DNA of 64,000 nt, taken from assembly GCF_907165205.1 (NCBI RefSeq), contig NC_058189.1, forward strand, positions 63,299,815-63,363,814, in the 5' to 3' direction. A program made the position numbers and the translations under genes. This DNA comes from Coccinella septempunctata (taxonomy: Eukaryota; Arthropoda; Insecta; Coleoptera; Coccinellidae). Under the pieces are notes generated by a model. It ran no database searches and had not been told where the DNA came from. It saw nothing but the letters and a program-made list of their open reading frames with translations. Below, one piece after another: positions 1 to 10,784 of the stretch; position 1 is the stretch's first letter, and every line of letters begins with the position of its first letter.

Positions 1-1020
1 GAAAAGATCGTTTATTTGGACGGACCGGGAAAAATGCACGGGAGCACAATCGAAGTATCGAACAGGCTAGACCCGGAATCGCACAGAAAAGCAGCTCGTT
101 TCCCATAACAACGCATATCTATAAACGGGAGCTGAATATTATGTTCCCGCTCACGCCAACGCACACCTTCGAAATAATGCGAAAACTAGAATTTATGCCA
201 TTTTCACGGTACTTTATGCATCAAGTGCCGAAATAAATTGAATTTTCGAAGTTAAGACTGCAATAAATCCAATACTATAGCACAGTCGCCGGTTCTAATC
301 CCCTTTAGTATCTTGCCAAACTGTTATTTTAGAAATTTCATCATCTTATTCACCAAAAACGCTACTGTTTGCTGTAGATGGGTTGAACCGATACTGAGCA
401 CTTCTGTCTTTGATCGGTGTTAACCTCACTTTTGTTAGTTTTCTCAAACTGAAGACTAAAGTGGATTTCTTTACATTTGCGTTCGATTAACATGAAAAAT
501 TTCGAATTTCTGAAGCTTTTTTTCTTGTTTCCGATCTGTGTTCAAGGCGAGAGTATTTGCTGAGTACGCTCCGGTTACTCGTCCTTCGTTTGGCTATTTT
601 AGCGGCTCACAGTATGCAGCGGTTCGCTCACAGATAGCGATAGCGATCTTCAAGTGGGTGAAGGGAACTAGGCCTTCACCTACCTACTGTCAGAGGGTCT
701 GTAATACTGAAATAGGCCATCTGCATAGTAGTACACAACACCAAAGGTGTATAGGTTAGGATGGACCTCACCAATGCAGTATAGTTCAGTTTTAAATATT
801 GACGGTCAGCCAAAGCGAGCCAAAGCTTCCGTTTCTCCTAAACTGAATTAATTTAAGTATCAAATCAGTCAAATATGATTCTTCTCGAAGAAAAAACCAA
901 CAATCAGTCACGTGAAAGTGTAACGAATGTTCCTGTAAAATGAAATACTTGCGACGCCATAAAAGTTTGATTTTCTTCATTATTACATAAATTAATTTTT
1001 ACAAACAGTCACGCTTGCAT
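1..1020. other. Non-genic stretch, nothing recognised
   Basis: Moderately AT-rich DNA. A 73-codon plus-strand frame at 538-759 has no recognisable motif and no splice support. Confidence 0.4.
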
Positions 1021-1023
1021 TAG

Positions 1024-1374
1024 GCAATAACAATAACTCAAGAAACAATCAAGCTACATCGTTTGCTCGAATCCGATCCAATAACTCATGATCCATCAGA
1101 TTCGCTGAAAATTTCAATTTTACTACGTCGTAATCGCTATTATACGACAACGAATATACCTCGGAATATACACGATCGTCTAGATTCTTGCAGTGAATCT
1201 GAGGAAAACGCACATTTTGCTACAGAACGAGTAGGTTAAATATAAATATGCAGACGAAGTTTTGTCTTCATAGATGCATTCGCGGATGTCAGTTTTCCAA
1301 GGGACAAAAATATACCAGCGCACATTAAAACAGCTCATGCAAAGCGTGAAGAATTGATTCTAAGACAGATCTAA
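1024..1374 (+). pseudogene. Unrecognised coding-like frame broken by two close stops
   Basis: One reading frame runs 117 codons from GCA after a TAG (1021-1023) to a TAA at 1372, broken only by TAA at 1237 and TAA at 1243. Segments such as SCSESEENAHFATERVG and FPRDKNIPAHIKTAHAKR look like protein rather than noise. No ATG is at a sensible place. It may be an exon (CATTAG could be an acceptor) or a decayed element. Not recognised. Confidence 0.25.
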
Positions 1375-2780
1375 TTTTGACACTGGTGCATTGGAATAAA
1401 TCACGATACCTAGAATATTCAATTTCATTGGACAACTGATCGATGAACAGAGTTCTTTGATATGAAAACTCAGCATATTACTACCTTGAAAATTTAAACT
1501 TCTATTAAATTGAAATGGAAAAAAATAATTTCTAACATAGCGTGAAGCAAAAAGTTGTTGGATAGCCCCACTCTCACACCAACAGTAAAATCTGATATCA
1601 AAGATCTCAAACTCAACCAATTCTTCAACGAATATTTCAGACTCTCCAAAAAATTTAACAGAAAAAGAGCTCAAAATTTGAAACTTCATGAGAGTAAAAG
1701 AAACCTGCTCAGTTTAAGGTATCTTGATTCGAACAATGGATTTTTTTTTAACTACCCGATACTAATTCCCCTATCAGCCAGTCATAACAAAGAGCAAAAA
1801 TAATAAGGCATGAAATTTTATTAGTCATTCTTTGCACTGATAGAACGTTTTTTTCCAGATAAGAAACTAAATACTCCGAAGTTAATGTTATTGAAAAGTT
1901 TCACAGGTACAAGAAATAATTGTTCAATTTTTTTCCTTATCGCCAACGATTAATGGCGTTTTTATGGATGAGTCACCATCAAATATATCATGCAGTTATA
2001 ACCGAATTTCATTCGACAAGAAAATGAAACCAATCCTACTACCCCAATTTTTCTACATAAGAAGAGTATTTCTCTTCTTATTTTACTTCATTATGTAGCA
2101 GGATTTTTATTTTAATATTTTGCTTGTATTTGAATGTTATCTGTCTTCAATTATGTTCAACTGCACTGAATTGTATCAAAAAGATCTCGAAACTAGTCTT
2201 GTAATAAACATCGAGAGATATATAGAACTTTATCTATATTCATGATGAACTACCCACATTCATCTGTTATTCAATTCATACATTATATCAAAAAGGTGAA
2301 AAAACTGAGTAAAAAAATCAGTTTTTCAATTCATATAATAACTATCATTGTCAATTTATCGAATGAGTCACACAAATGAATTTTGAATGAAAAAACATGG
2401 CTTTTGTTATGGTATCAAGTGAAGATAAAAGAGGAAATGCTCCCTGATAACTTCTATTATTTTCCTTCCAAGAACGATTTATAACTTTGCTTTTTTCAAC
2501 AAGACCCCGATCCTAAACACCATTTAGGAGCAACTCTATTGGCTCTTGTTCGTTGATATTGTATTTTTAACGACCCATTGTTTCAAGCCATAAAATACTC
2601 GAGTTTTAAAGATTCATTTGGTTTCGTAGCAAACAAATGTACCAAACAGAGAAAATAATCTGCGATATCATTTATCATGGTAGGATTAATGGTTATTATG
2701 AAATTGAATGAAAAATTGAACAATCTTATGATACCATTTTCTAAAATGAAAATCTTTTAATATGTACACCTTTGATATTC
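1375..2780. other. AT-rich intergenic stretch, nothing recognised
   Basis: Very AT-rich with scattered homopolymers. A small imperfect hairpin (CTGA...TCAG) lies near 2306-2328. Short open frames here are not supported by motifs or splice signals. Confidence 0.4.
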
Positions 2781-2794
2781 TAATATTCATATAA

Positions 2795-3463
2795 CTAATA
2801 GATTTTAAACAGTACACTCTTGCACTTTTCCGATTCTCTACTTGTACTGTAGAATTAATATCAGAACAATTAATTTTGTCTGAAAACAAATAATTATTTG
2901 TTGAAGATAGATATTGTAAACATTTTCCTAGTGTGATTTATAAAATTAGTTTTTTGGATTAATCGAAATTGCCATCTCCTCATCAAAATGACCAAAATTC
3001 TCATTATTTCACAAACAATGACAAATAAAACTCAAAAGCATCAAATAAACTTACGTTATATATTCCTTCATAATGCTGACCAGCTTAATTTCACCAGAGG
3101 CTGCAGAATAGCTACCGAAAAACCTTCTTATTTCCAAATGCCACTCAATAACAATGTCTTCCGGGCTACTTCCTTCCGTATCTGTAATAAACAAAATGGA
3201 AAAAGTATATAATATTATTCAGAAGATATGAAGAATGTAATTTCAATTCATTAACAGAACACTAGAGTAATGTGTGAAATCAGAATAATAATAATCTATA
3301 GAAAGAAAACTGACCAGCATTCATATTTTAGGATCGGGAGCAAACAATAACATTAATATATTCTACAAAATCTTACCAAGATCAATAAATAGTTTTTGAT
3401 CTTCCTCTATCTTTATGGGAAGTGGGAACCCCAAGTTTTTCACCGACATCTTGAAGGAAAAAC
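2795..3463 (-). CDS. Small spliced gene of unknown function, about 83 codons
   Basis: Not recognised. Exon 3463-3377 follows a good acceptor (TTCCATTTATAG), has an ATG at 3449 and ends at donor GTAAGA. Exon 3181-3055 lies between TTTATTACAG and GTAAGT. The last exon is read from 2846 (TTCTACAG) to a TAG at 2797-2795. An alternative, stronger-looking acceptor (TTTGTTTTCAG, exon start 2879) would stop after a few residues. The frame is continuous across both introns, which is the main evidence for a real gene. The protein starts MSVKNLGFPLPIKIEEDQK and contains EWHLEIRRFFGSYS. It has no signal peptide, membrane segment or motif I can name. Upstream exons are possible because the first exon begins at an acceptor. 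It lies downstream of RPB11 on the same strand, about 1.5 kb away. Confidence 0.5.
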
Positions 3464-4205
3464 CTATAAATGGAAGAAAATTATTAGTAATAGAAAAAAA
3501 AAGGGAACGGTTAAGTCTCAAGTAAACGAGACAGATCAACAAAGTCAAGTCATTGCATCTTTACTACAAGACTTTCAGGCAGGAACTGACTTGAAGTTAT
3601 AAAGGATACTGGAATGATTCAAAACGTTTCATGCATTCTACCGACTTGACCCGACTGACATGCTAGACTCAAATTCCTCATATCTAGATTCATTGTGGGA
3701 TCTGTCAAAATAAATGCTAAGATATCAACAAACCAGTCTTCAACAAGAGGGTACAGTTGAATTATGGTTTATTGAAAACATTGAATCCTAGGTTCCCAAT
3801 CACATACTGACCTATTCACAGTCAATGTTTTTCGAGCAAATCAGTCCAAAATAGGCAATTTAATAATTATCAATAACAAATATGGCGTCGGAAGTTACTA
3901 CTTTGCTCACTTCAGAATGATTATATTTGTGCCACTCACTTTGAACTGCCTGTACCGTTAACATATGATTTTGAGCAGAATGAATTCCCTTTCCATTTTG
4001 TTTAAAATATCAGTGCACTTTACATTTGATAATCCATTTTTTCACATAATAAATACATATTGAATTCACAGGCGGGTCATCACTAATGTCATATGGAATT
4101 TTTTGTGTCAATGTCAGTCTCGTTCCATCAGAAAATATTTGTTCTATGTCTTCAACTTATTTTCTATGTTCTTTTGTTCATTTTCGAAAGGAAATTGAGA
4201 AAAAT

Positions 4206-4236
4206 CCAGAGATATAGAGAATATCTATATCTCTGG
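4206..4236. repeat. Perfect 13-bp inverted repeat (hairpin)
   Basis: CCAGAGATATAGA and its exact reverse complement are separated by GAATA, giving a 13-bp perfect stem with a 5-base loop. It lies between the two minus-strand genes. Function unknown; it may be the core of a tiny mobile element. Confidence 0.6.
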
Positions 4237-4947
4237 GAAAATCGTTATAATTGTTTTAAAAATTTATAATCCAAAAGGAGTAAAAGTGCATTATATTATA
4301 TGGTATATTTTCGAAGGGCTTCTCAAAAGTAACTTAAAATTGATGAGTTTAATTTTTCATTAATGGAGGTGATATTTAGGGGAAATTGACTATGGATTGT
4401 TTCGATACTTCGAGTGATCCGTATTTTAAAGACTGGAAAACTATATTGTTTTATTTTTCATTCCAACTTAAATGAGAAAACATATTTTGATTACAGCTTT
4501 GAGTAATTTCATCAGCGCCATCTGTTGTTTGATATTTTAACTTTCAAGGTCTTGAAGATATTTCCCTTGATAATGGATTTTTTCAAGATTCTTGAACTAT
4601 TCGGTCAATAATTAGTACAAATAACGCTACTCTTCGGTTGAAATGAAAATAACTACATATCAGATGGCCAACTTATTCAACTAAATGTTGAGTTCCATGG
4701 ACCAACCGTAGATAGAGGGTACCGACAGGGCCAACTACAAGGTTTTCTTCATTAATAATCTCATGAGTCCATTTTCTAGTCTAGTAACTTCAGCCATTGT
4801 ATAAGTTCACATATGATACTGCAGCTACTATACTTAATGTATATCAAAAGTTCAAGACGGTCGTCCAGAACTTATTTTGGACCACTCAACTGTATAAAAA
4901 CATTAGTTGAAGGAAAATGACACAAACATAAAATCAGAAACATTATT

Positions 4948-4953
4948 TTTATT
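4948..4953 (-). terminator. Polyadenylation signal AATAAA of RPB11
   Basis: An AATAAA hexamer on the minus strand, 41 bases after the RPB11 stop codon, within a short AT-rich 3' UTR. The position is normal for an animal poly(A) signal. Confidence 0.7.
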
Positions 4954-4993
4954 ATATCACTTAAACATTTGCCAGAAAAGTTCTTTCTTGGTT

Positions 4994-5755
4994 TCAATCT
5001 AGACCATCTTTCTTTTCCTTGATGGCTTCCTGAAAAAAATTGAAAATCATAAAAAATGCATATTTCTAAATATTACATGCAAAAAGTGATTGTGTTCGAT
5101 AATGACTTCACCCAATAGGTTGGAAGGATGTTTATTAACACTCCAGTACTCGCGTAGGGTACTACAACACCCCAGGCTTCACTTATGTATCTATCAGACG
5201 TGCGAGTACTTGAGTGTTAAATTAACAGAAGCACAATAGCCTTTTAGACTTAGAATGAATAACAAATAATATAGAAAAAGGAGAAGTTGATTTATAATGA
5301 TTTTGAATGCAGGATGGAAACAAACCTTGAATCTCTCGTCAAAAAGTGCTAGTTCAGACAATAGATCTGATAGAGCATGCATCAGCGCATCTTGGGGAGA
5401 GTAATCTGCTGTTGTTTGAATTCTTATTACAAATTTATGTTCTAAAGGATGAGGAACTTTGTATCCTGCAAACAGCACATTTGGATCTTTGAGAAGTTGA
5501 CTGAAATAAGAATTAATTAGAGTAAGGCAAATTTGAAATGTTCATCTATTACTTTCTGATCATGTTTCCCAAAGTGTGGTCTTCCTTGTTCACAGTAAAT
5601 ATTGCTGCATTTGGAACTTTCGTATCTTGTTCTTTAGTTATCCTGAAAAAGGTTTGTCAAGGAAACTTACTTGGTTTTATTATTTATTATGGTGATACTC
5701 ACTTCTTTTCTCCATCATATAAGAGGAAAGATTCAAAAGTTGGTGGAGCATTCAT
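4994..5755 (-). CDS. Rpb11: DNA-directed RNA polymerase II subunit RPB11 (POLR2J), four coding exons
   Basis: RPB11 pairs with RPB3 in the alpha-like assembly platform of RNA polymerase II in the nucleus. Coding exons on the minus strand are 5755-5703, 5642-5553, 5500-5326 and 5029-4994. Introns are canonical (GTGAGT...TTTTTCAG, GTAATA...TATTTCAG, GTTTGT...TTTTTCAG) and the frame stays open across all junctions. The total is 354 nt, 117 residues plus TGA, the family's usual length. Diagnostic stretches seen are MNAPPTFESFLLYDGEKK at the N-terminus, NKEDHTLGN (alpha-like dimerisation motif), LFAGYKVPHPLEHKF and DYSPQDAL, with a basic tail EAIKEKKDGLD. The start ATG is preceded by TCAAA and gives the family N-terminus exactly. 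An AATAAA signal lies about 40 bases past the stop. No frame damage is seen, so it is probably functional. Intron 3 carries a small MITE. Confidence 0.97.
5139..5216. mobile_element. 78-bp piggyBac-type MITE in RPB11 intron 3
   Basis: Short inverted ends (CACTCCAGTACTCGC on the left, GCGAGTACTTGAGTG on the right) are flanked on both sides by TTAA (5135-5138 and 5217-5220). TTAA duplication is the target signature of piggyBac elements. There is no coding capacity. It lies wholly inside the RPB11 intron and leaves both splice sites intact. Confidence 0.65.
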
Positions 5756-6013
5756 TTTGATTCAGTACTATTGAAATTGTTTTGTTGTCTTCCTCTGCAG
5801 ATTTGTACAAAGATTAAAACTAATTCAATAATCTTTGGATTTGTATAATAATATAACCTCCTTGACATACCCAAAATATAACCTTCAATTAGGTAGTGGA
5901 ATTTTCTGTCTATTTTCTTCTTTTTTTTGAGAATTTCATATTTTCTGTGGTACAGTTTATTCTTAAATAATATATTATTCTGTGATTTTGTATACCGTGG
6001 TCGTTAAAATTTT

Positions 6014-6081
6014 ATGACACACAATTCAGTTTACTGTATTGTTGGTTGCGGAAGGTGTACCTCAAGGCGTAAATATAATAG
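6014..6081 (+). CDS. Possible first coding exon of a THAP-type zinc-finger gene
   Basis: An ATG at 6014 opens a 22-codon frame reading MTHNSVYCIVGCGRCTSRRK and ending at a consensus donor AG|GTAAGG. A short N-terminus with C-x3-C followed by basic residues resembles the first exon of THAP-domain proteins. I could not find the next exon carrying the SFH...FP part, so the call rests on one exon. It is oriented away from RPB11, whose start is 260 bases to the left, so the two could share a bidirectional promoter. It could equally be chance. Confidence 0.25.
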
Positions 6082-6389
6082 GTAAGGAGGGTATAACAAC
6101 TCTTGATACTTACTCTTTGGTATAGCAATGTAGGTAAAGCTGGCACCCTCAAATGCGAATTTTAAAACCAAAATTTGAGGGGGCGTTTGTAAATCGTAGG
6201 TTCATGTTTGTCAGCTTTTTTTTCATTTATCTAGGCACCGTATGAGAGATATGAAAAAGGAAAGGATTTTGAAAATTGAATGAAATCGAAATTTGAAAAC
6301 TAAACATGAATGATTTCATTTTTCAATCTTGAATATTGAACCAATTAAAAATTTTTGTCTAGAGAAGTTTTCAGGAAAAAAAATTGAAT

Positions 6390-6455
6390 CTTAGTTTAAT
6401 TATGTATATGTAATATATATGTTATATATATTATGTATGCATATATATGATCTCC
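6390..6455. repeat. AT/TA-rich microsatellite tract
   Basis: A run of TATATA/TGTATA alternation (TATGTATATGTAATATATAT and onward) followed by GCATATATATGATC. Confidence 0.6.
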
Positions 6456-6894
6456 AATAGTGTTCGAATCAAAATCAAGAACGAAATAAATCGGTCTTAT
6501 TTATAGTTCATCCTGCATTTTTTTAAACAACATAACTGCCGCTCCATCTGATATTAAAAAAATCAAATGGTATTTACAAGTCATAGATAGCCCAATTCTG
6601 TTTGCTTTCCCACGACCTGAGCTGTCCCACGCATCCACATGTTATCAATAAAATAAGTAGTTATCAAAAGAATGTTTACATTATACAATATACATATACT
6701 TTCAACGCCCTCACATATTGATTCAATATTACCGAAGTGTGGAAATATTTACCCGATCTCGATATTTTTATCTCATTTAATCACCTTATAACTGCCCACG
6801 CATTTGTTGGTTATGACTGTTTATCAATTTATGGTTCAGTAACGAGGATGTTGCCATCATAATAAAGTATGGTATGAGATTTAGAAAAATTTAA

Positions 6895-7113
6895 TTATGG
6901 TCGATAACACGCGATGTTGATTGGTTTTGTGTTATCGGCCATTTCAGCAATGCTGTAATAATTGTACTTCCAAGGCTTACTGGGATGACAGTCATTCTTG
7001 TTGAATGGACTATAGTAAATTTCAAACTGGTGTGGACGAGCATTTCCGTCGATTGACATAAAATTGTAGTGAACGGCTGCCGTAAACAGAACAATTATAG
7101 GTTCTACAATCAA
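6895..7113 (-). CDS. Unrecognised coding-like frame, possible terminal exon
   Basis: A 72-residue open frame on the minus strand with protein-like composition (SIDGNARPHQFEIYYSP, PWKYNYYSIAEMADN) ending at a stop. It begins just after a possible acceptor (TTGATTGTAG at about 7102). I could not find an upstream exon or a family. A relic of a mobile element or virus is as likely as a host gene. Confidence 0.3.
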   Translation of the reverse strand: MIVEPIIVLFTAAVHYNFMSIDGNARPHQFEIYYSPFNKNDCHPSKPWKYNYYSIAEMADNTKPINIACYRP

Positions 7114-7839
7114 ATTATGTTATTATTACTTCAATTCTGGTGACAACCTATTTGAAATATCTTCATAAAAACTTTCCTTATGGTCTTTTCCTTACTTTAC
7201 ATTATCGCAGCTTTCAAAGGGGGAAAACAAGGTTAGAAAGAATAATTTTGAATGAGGAAGCTCAAAAACATTCACATATTATAAAAGGATAAGAACACCT
7301 GTACCTTTTTCGTGGTATAGACGGACGCTGCTATGTACTAGCAGTGAAAATCGATCAGTGGACTGTCACTACACGCTGCAGCAACTTAGTAAATTGATTT
7401 GTCGGATCCAATAAATCCCCATTTCGAATTACAATTTACATGTCAAGTTGGTGTGGAGTTACATCAGTCTGATTGAATTTCTCCCGGTGGTGTGGCTGGA
7501 AAAGGTTTTGTCAGTTTACAACGAACACGATGTATATACAGCTGGGTCCGAATTTGAATGGGCACGAAACTCTTCCGAACTTCACTCAGGAAATGATTAA
7601 CATACCTACCTTCTACATTATTTTGCGATGGCAACATATTCCATGTAGCACAGGATACTTATTATGTGTTGATCATTCATGAAGATCTTATATTTTTGAC
7701 AGCAGAAGCTAAATGGAAGGATATAAGGTTTAATTGAGCTTCTTCAATCTTTGTAGTTTTTTCTCAATGAAGATATTTGGAACAAAAGCAGCCATTTCCT
7801 TCATTTGCGACAACAATATGAAAATGAAATGTTCTCTCC

Positions 7840-9335
7840 TGATATCTTTGGACATAAAACTTCGAACACGCGTTCCTCCCAGAAAAATCATCGTAGATCT
7901 AAATGTGACACATAGAGTCATTCGGGGCAACTGTGCGCACTTATGCCTTTCAAGCCATTCCCTGTTTCAAATGTTGAAGCTAGGAAAATTAAAACATATT
8001 CATAAGATAGAGAATTTTCTAATCTATAAGAAAACATCAAAAAGCAAACAAACAAAAACGTTTTCTTTCCGCAAAAAAGAATTTAATAGAGAAAGTCGGA
8101 GTGCGTTCACATGCCCCGTATTGCGGGTAAGTGTGCGCACCCTCACGGGGTAAGTGAACGCAGTGCTTAGTGGACCACACAATCAAAACAAATTACAAAA
8201 TAATGTCATCAAATTGTTACAATATTAGAGAAATGCTGTTTATTGTCAATACAGAAGCGCCTTTTTACAAGCAGTGCAGTATTGTTCGTGCCACAATTCT
8301 TGGTGAACACAACACTTGATACATTCCCCTGTTGGTGGCTCTTCATATTTTTCTGAACAAATAGGACAATATTGATCGAGTCTTAACCAAGAAAATCAAC
8401 AATGTCATAATTTATTCCTCACTGAACTAATGCCCATATAATGAATCTATGCGCACACTTTCCCCAGTAAGCCAAAATTTGAATTGACGTTCTTATAGAG
8501 TTGAGCAGCTAAGAGAACCTAAAATTTTTTATTATATATTTAGATTCATATGCCCATGATCGAATAAAATATTGTTTAACACTGAGGAACTCAGAACTTG
8601 GACCTGGAAGAATGTGCAGAGATGCTAAAAATTAACAAGAAAACTAGTGAATTTGATTGATTGCAAATAAAGAGTTAAAGAAACGTGGCACGGCGCACTC
8701 CTATGAAAAACTAATATGGCGATTCTGCGCCCTTGCTTCACCCAAATGAATCCCTCTTTCATACATTGCATAGTCGAGATATACGCACTGCGCACACTTA
8801 CCCACTGCGCTCAGTTACCCCGAATGACTCTATTCCAAAGGTGCAACTCTTCTAGTAATGAATCTCGGAATGTCATCGAGCTCGGTGCAACCGTTTGGTT
8901 TTGACGAATTTTTTAGCGACCACATCTTTTTAAGAATGTTTCGAAGGTCAACTTACGACACCAGTATCTCTCAGAAAAACCATCGTAGATTTTAATATAA
9001 TATATATTTTGAAAGAGCAACTTTTTGAGTGATAAATCTCGAAATTTCATCGAGATCGGTGCAACTGTTTGGTCTTGACGAATTTTTAACTGACCCCATC
9101 TTTTTGGGAATTTTTTGAAGGTCAACTTTCTACGTGTGTATCTCTCAGAAATACGACCGTAGATCTAAATGTGATACATACTCTGAAAAAGCAACTTTTC
9201 TAGTAATAAATCTCGGTATATCATGGAGCTCTGTAACAACTGTTCGATTTTGAAGATGTTTCAACTGACCTTATCTTTTTGGGAACTTTTCGAAAGTCAA
9301 ATTGTTGAGCAGTGTATCTGAAAATATACAGATCC
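7840..9335. repeat. ~174-bp tandem satellite, about three units, interrupted by a MITE
   Basis: Units share GCAAC...TCTAGTAATAAATCTCG, GTGCAACNGTTTG and CATCGTAGATCTAAATGTGA. The GCAAC anchor recurs at 8843, 9017 and 9191, a period of 174. The left unit (7840-7914) continues at 8831 after the inserted MITE. Related arrays lie at 39.04-39.31 kb (inverted) and 49.98-50.39 kb. Confidence 0.75.
7915..8830 (+). mobile_element. ~0.92-kb TA-flanked non-autonomous DNA transposon, copy 1
   Basis: Ends are inverted: GAGTCATTCGGGG-AACTG-GCGCA at the left and its reverse complement at the right, flanked by TA (7913-7914, 8831-8832). It sits inside a satellite unit whose other copies read GTGATACATATTCTGAAAG, so the empty site has a single TA and the TA is a duplicated target. 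This is the signature of Tc1/mariner-superfamily transposition. Inside are repeated GGTAAGTGTGCGCA-like motifs on both strands. The longest frame (7734-8153) starts in flanking satellite and is not conserved as protein between copies. Confidence 0.85.
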
Positions 9336-9479
9336 AATTTAATTGAAACTCAGGAACTAATTGTTCAGTAGTTATAAATAAAGAGTTTTATTCTATAAAT
9401 TCAACCCCAGATCATGTGGTTTCAATTTAGGACCATCCTGTTTTCAGCACCCATCCCAGTCCCAGCAATGGTTCGGAAT

Positions 9480-9815
9480 TTAAACCACAGTTGGATTCTG
9501 CACAAACAGAGCTAGTGTTCCATTAATTGAATTAGTATTGGTGGTATAGTATGTCCCATTTTCAGTCACCCTTCTGTAATGAACATGTCCAAACTTCATT
9601 TCGTACATGTAATTGGATTGTGGGTTAGTTCGAATTACATCGAGATCGACTTGCATGAAAAATAGAAGACGATGAATAATTCTGTTAAATGGAACGTTTT
9701 CACAATGAATTAATTGAAAAGAAGAAAAACTAGCAGCAAATTCTATTGGTGAACCGGTGGGCTTGAGTGAGTATTCGAAATAGAATTGCCATATTTGAAA
9801 AATCCATGGATGATG
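9480..9815 (-). CDS. Unrecognised coding-like frame of 111 codons without ATG start
   Basis: The minus strand is open from after a TGA at 9818-9816 to a TAA at 9482-9480. Only an internal ATG exists, so simple ORF lists with a 60-residue cut-off miss it. Composition is strongly protein-like, with NPQSNYMYEMKFGHVHYRR and a repeat-free C-terminus ending NPTVV. No family recognised. Possibilities are a terminal exon, a mobile-element fragment or an endogenous viral fragment. It lies just beyond the 174-bp satellite. Confidence 0.35.
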   Translation of the reverse strand, partial: HHPWIFQIWQFYFEYSLKPTGSPIEFAASFSSFQLIHCENVPFNRIIHRLLFFMQVDLDVIRTNPQSNYMYEMKFGHVHYRRVTENGTYYTTNTNSINGTLALFVQNPTVV

Positions 9816-9830
9816 TCACATCTCAAATTT

Positions 9831-10780
9831 GGAACACGATGTATAACATTTTTACGTAGAAAAAGGCTACCTGTAGCATATTTACAAAAAAAACTGGTAT
9901 AGGTACTGAATTTATTTCTAGTTAGAGACTCTCATTTTAGAATACTCGTATTATAAAAGTAGAAAATATTATTTTAAATTTGTCAATTTTTCCTTTGGCT
10001 TCCAGAAGTGCTTATAGTTTCATTGAAAAATGGATGCCGTTTTCGATAAATAACGATAAACATGTTTACTTTATCGAGGTTCTTTTTTACCTATCCTAAT
10101 TCTCACGTTGAAATTTCAACAGGTGATTTCGATTGTAAATATAAGGGGGAGTTGGTGATAGTAGGGGAGATTTCTGAGTGGGATTTGCGATATTCAAATA
10201 ATCCGAAGACAAAGCCCGTTTTGTCCGGTAATGTACATTTCGATACATGGACTTGCTGTTTTCTTTTCCCACGCCGATAGCGTGAAAGAAATTGTTGTTT
10301 TGTGCGAAACTTTATTTTATAGGTCAAGTGGTGTACCTGTTTTGGTGCGAAATGAATGTGTCGCATTCTTCAGGAGTTTTGGCCTTGAAAATTATGAATA
10401 TTTCCGACAAAAATTCAGCAAATTGCCTACGAGTTTTATTGAAGCCCTTTGGTGTGAATAGAATTGTTATCAGGGTGGAGAAATATGCTTGCAAGGCATT
10501 GGTTCGAAAAAGTTTTAAATTAATTGGTGCAAACTATCTCGAATAATTTATTAAAACAATTTCACTTAATAAAAGTAGGTCTTTTCAAATGATTGTTACA
10601 TCGAAGTAGGTGTCAATTATGTGATGCTTTGATATTTAGTTCACAACATTTCAGAAAGGAGCAGCATACAATATTTCAGATTCAGAGGCTTTTTTTAAAA
10701 TTATTTAAGAGTCCAGTCCTGCCTCAGAATTGCTCATGCTACTCAATAAACTCGAATTTTCAGCTCAAAACTGAGTTAAG
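9831..10780. other. Non-genic stretch with short unsupported frames
   Basis: Several overlapping frames of 60-90 codons exist on both strands (10.06-10.55 kb) with no motif I recognise. A motif at 9820-9850 (CATCTCAAATTTGG...GTATA) resembles, inverted, the sequence at 17.98 kb, suggesting ends of another decayed TIR element. Confidence 0.35.
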
Positions 10781-10784
10781 ACAC

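Noticed and set aside
4498..4545. CAGCGCCATCTGTTG as a CTCF insulator site between genes
   Set aside because: A single loose match to the insect CTCF core (GCGCCA-CT) is not enough to call a site.
7734..8153. 139-codon plus-strand frame, with relatives at 19105-19287 and 30251-30631
   Set aside because: The shared part is the translated start of the ~0.92-kb MITE; upstream parts differ in each locus because they are flanking DNA. No protein family and no conservation of frame as such.
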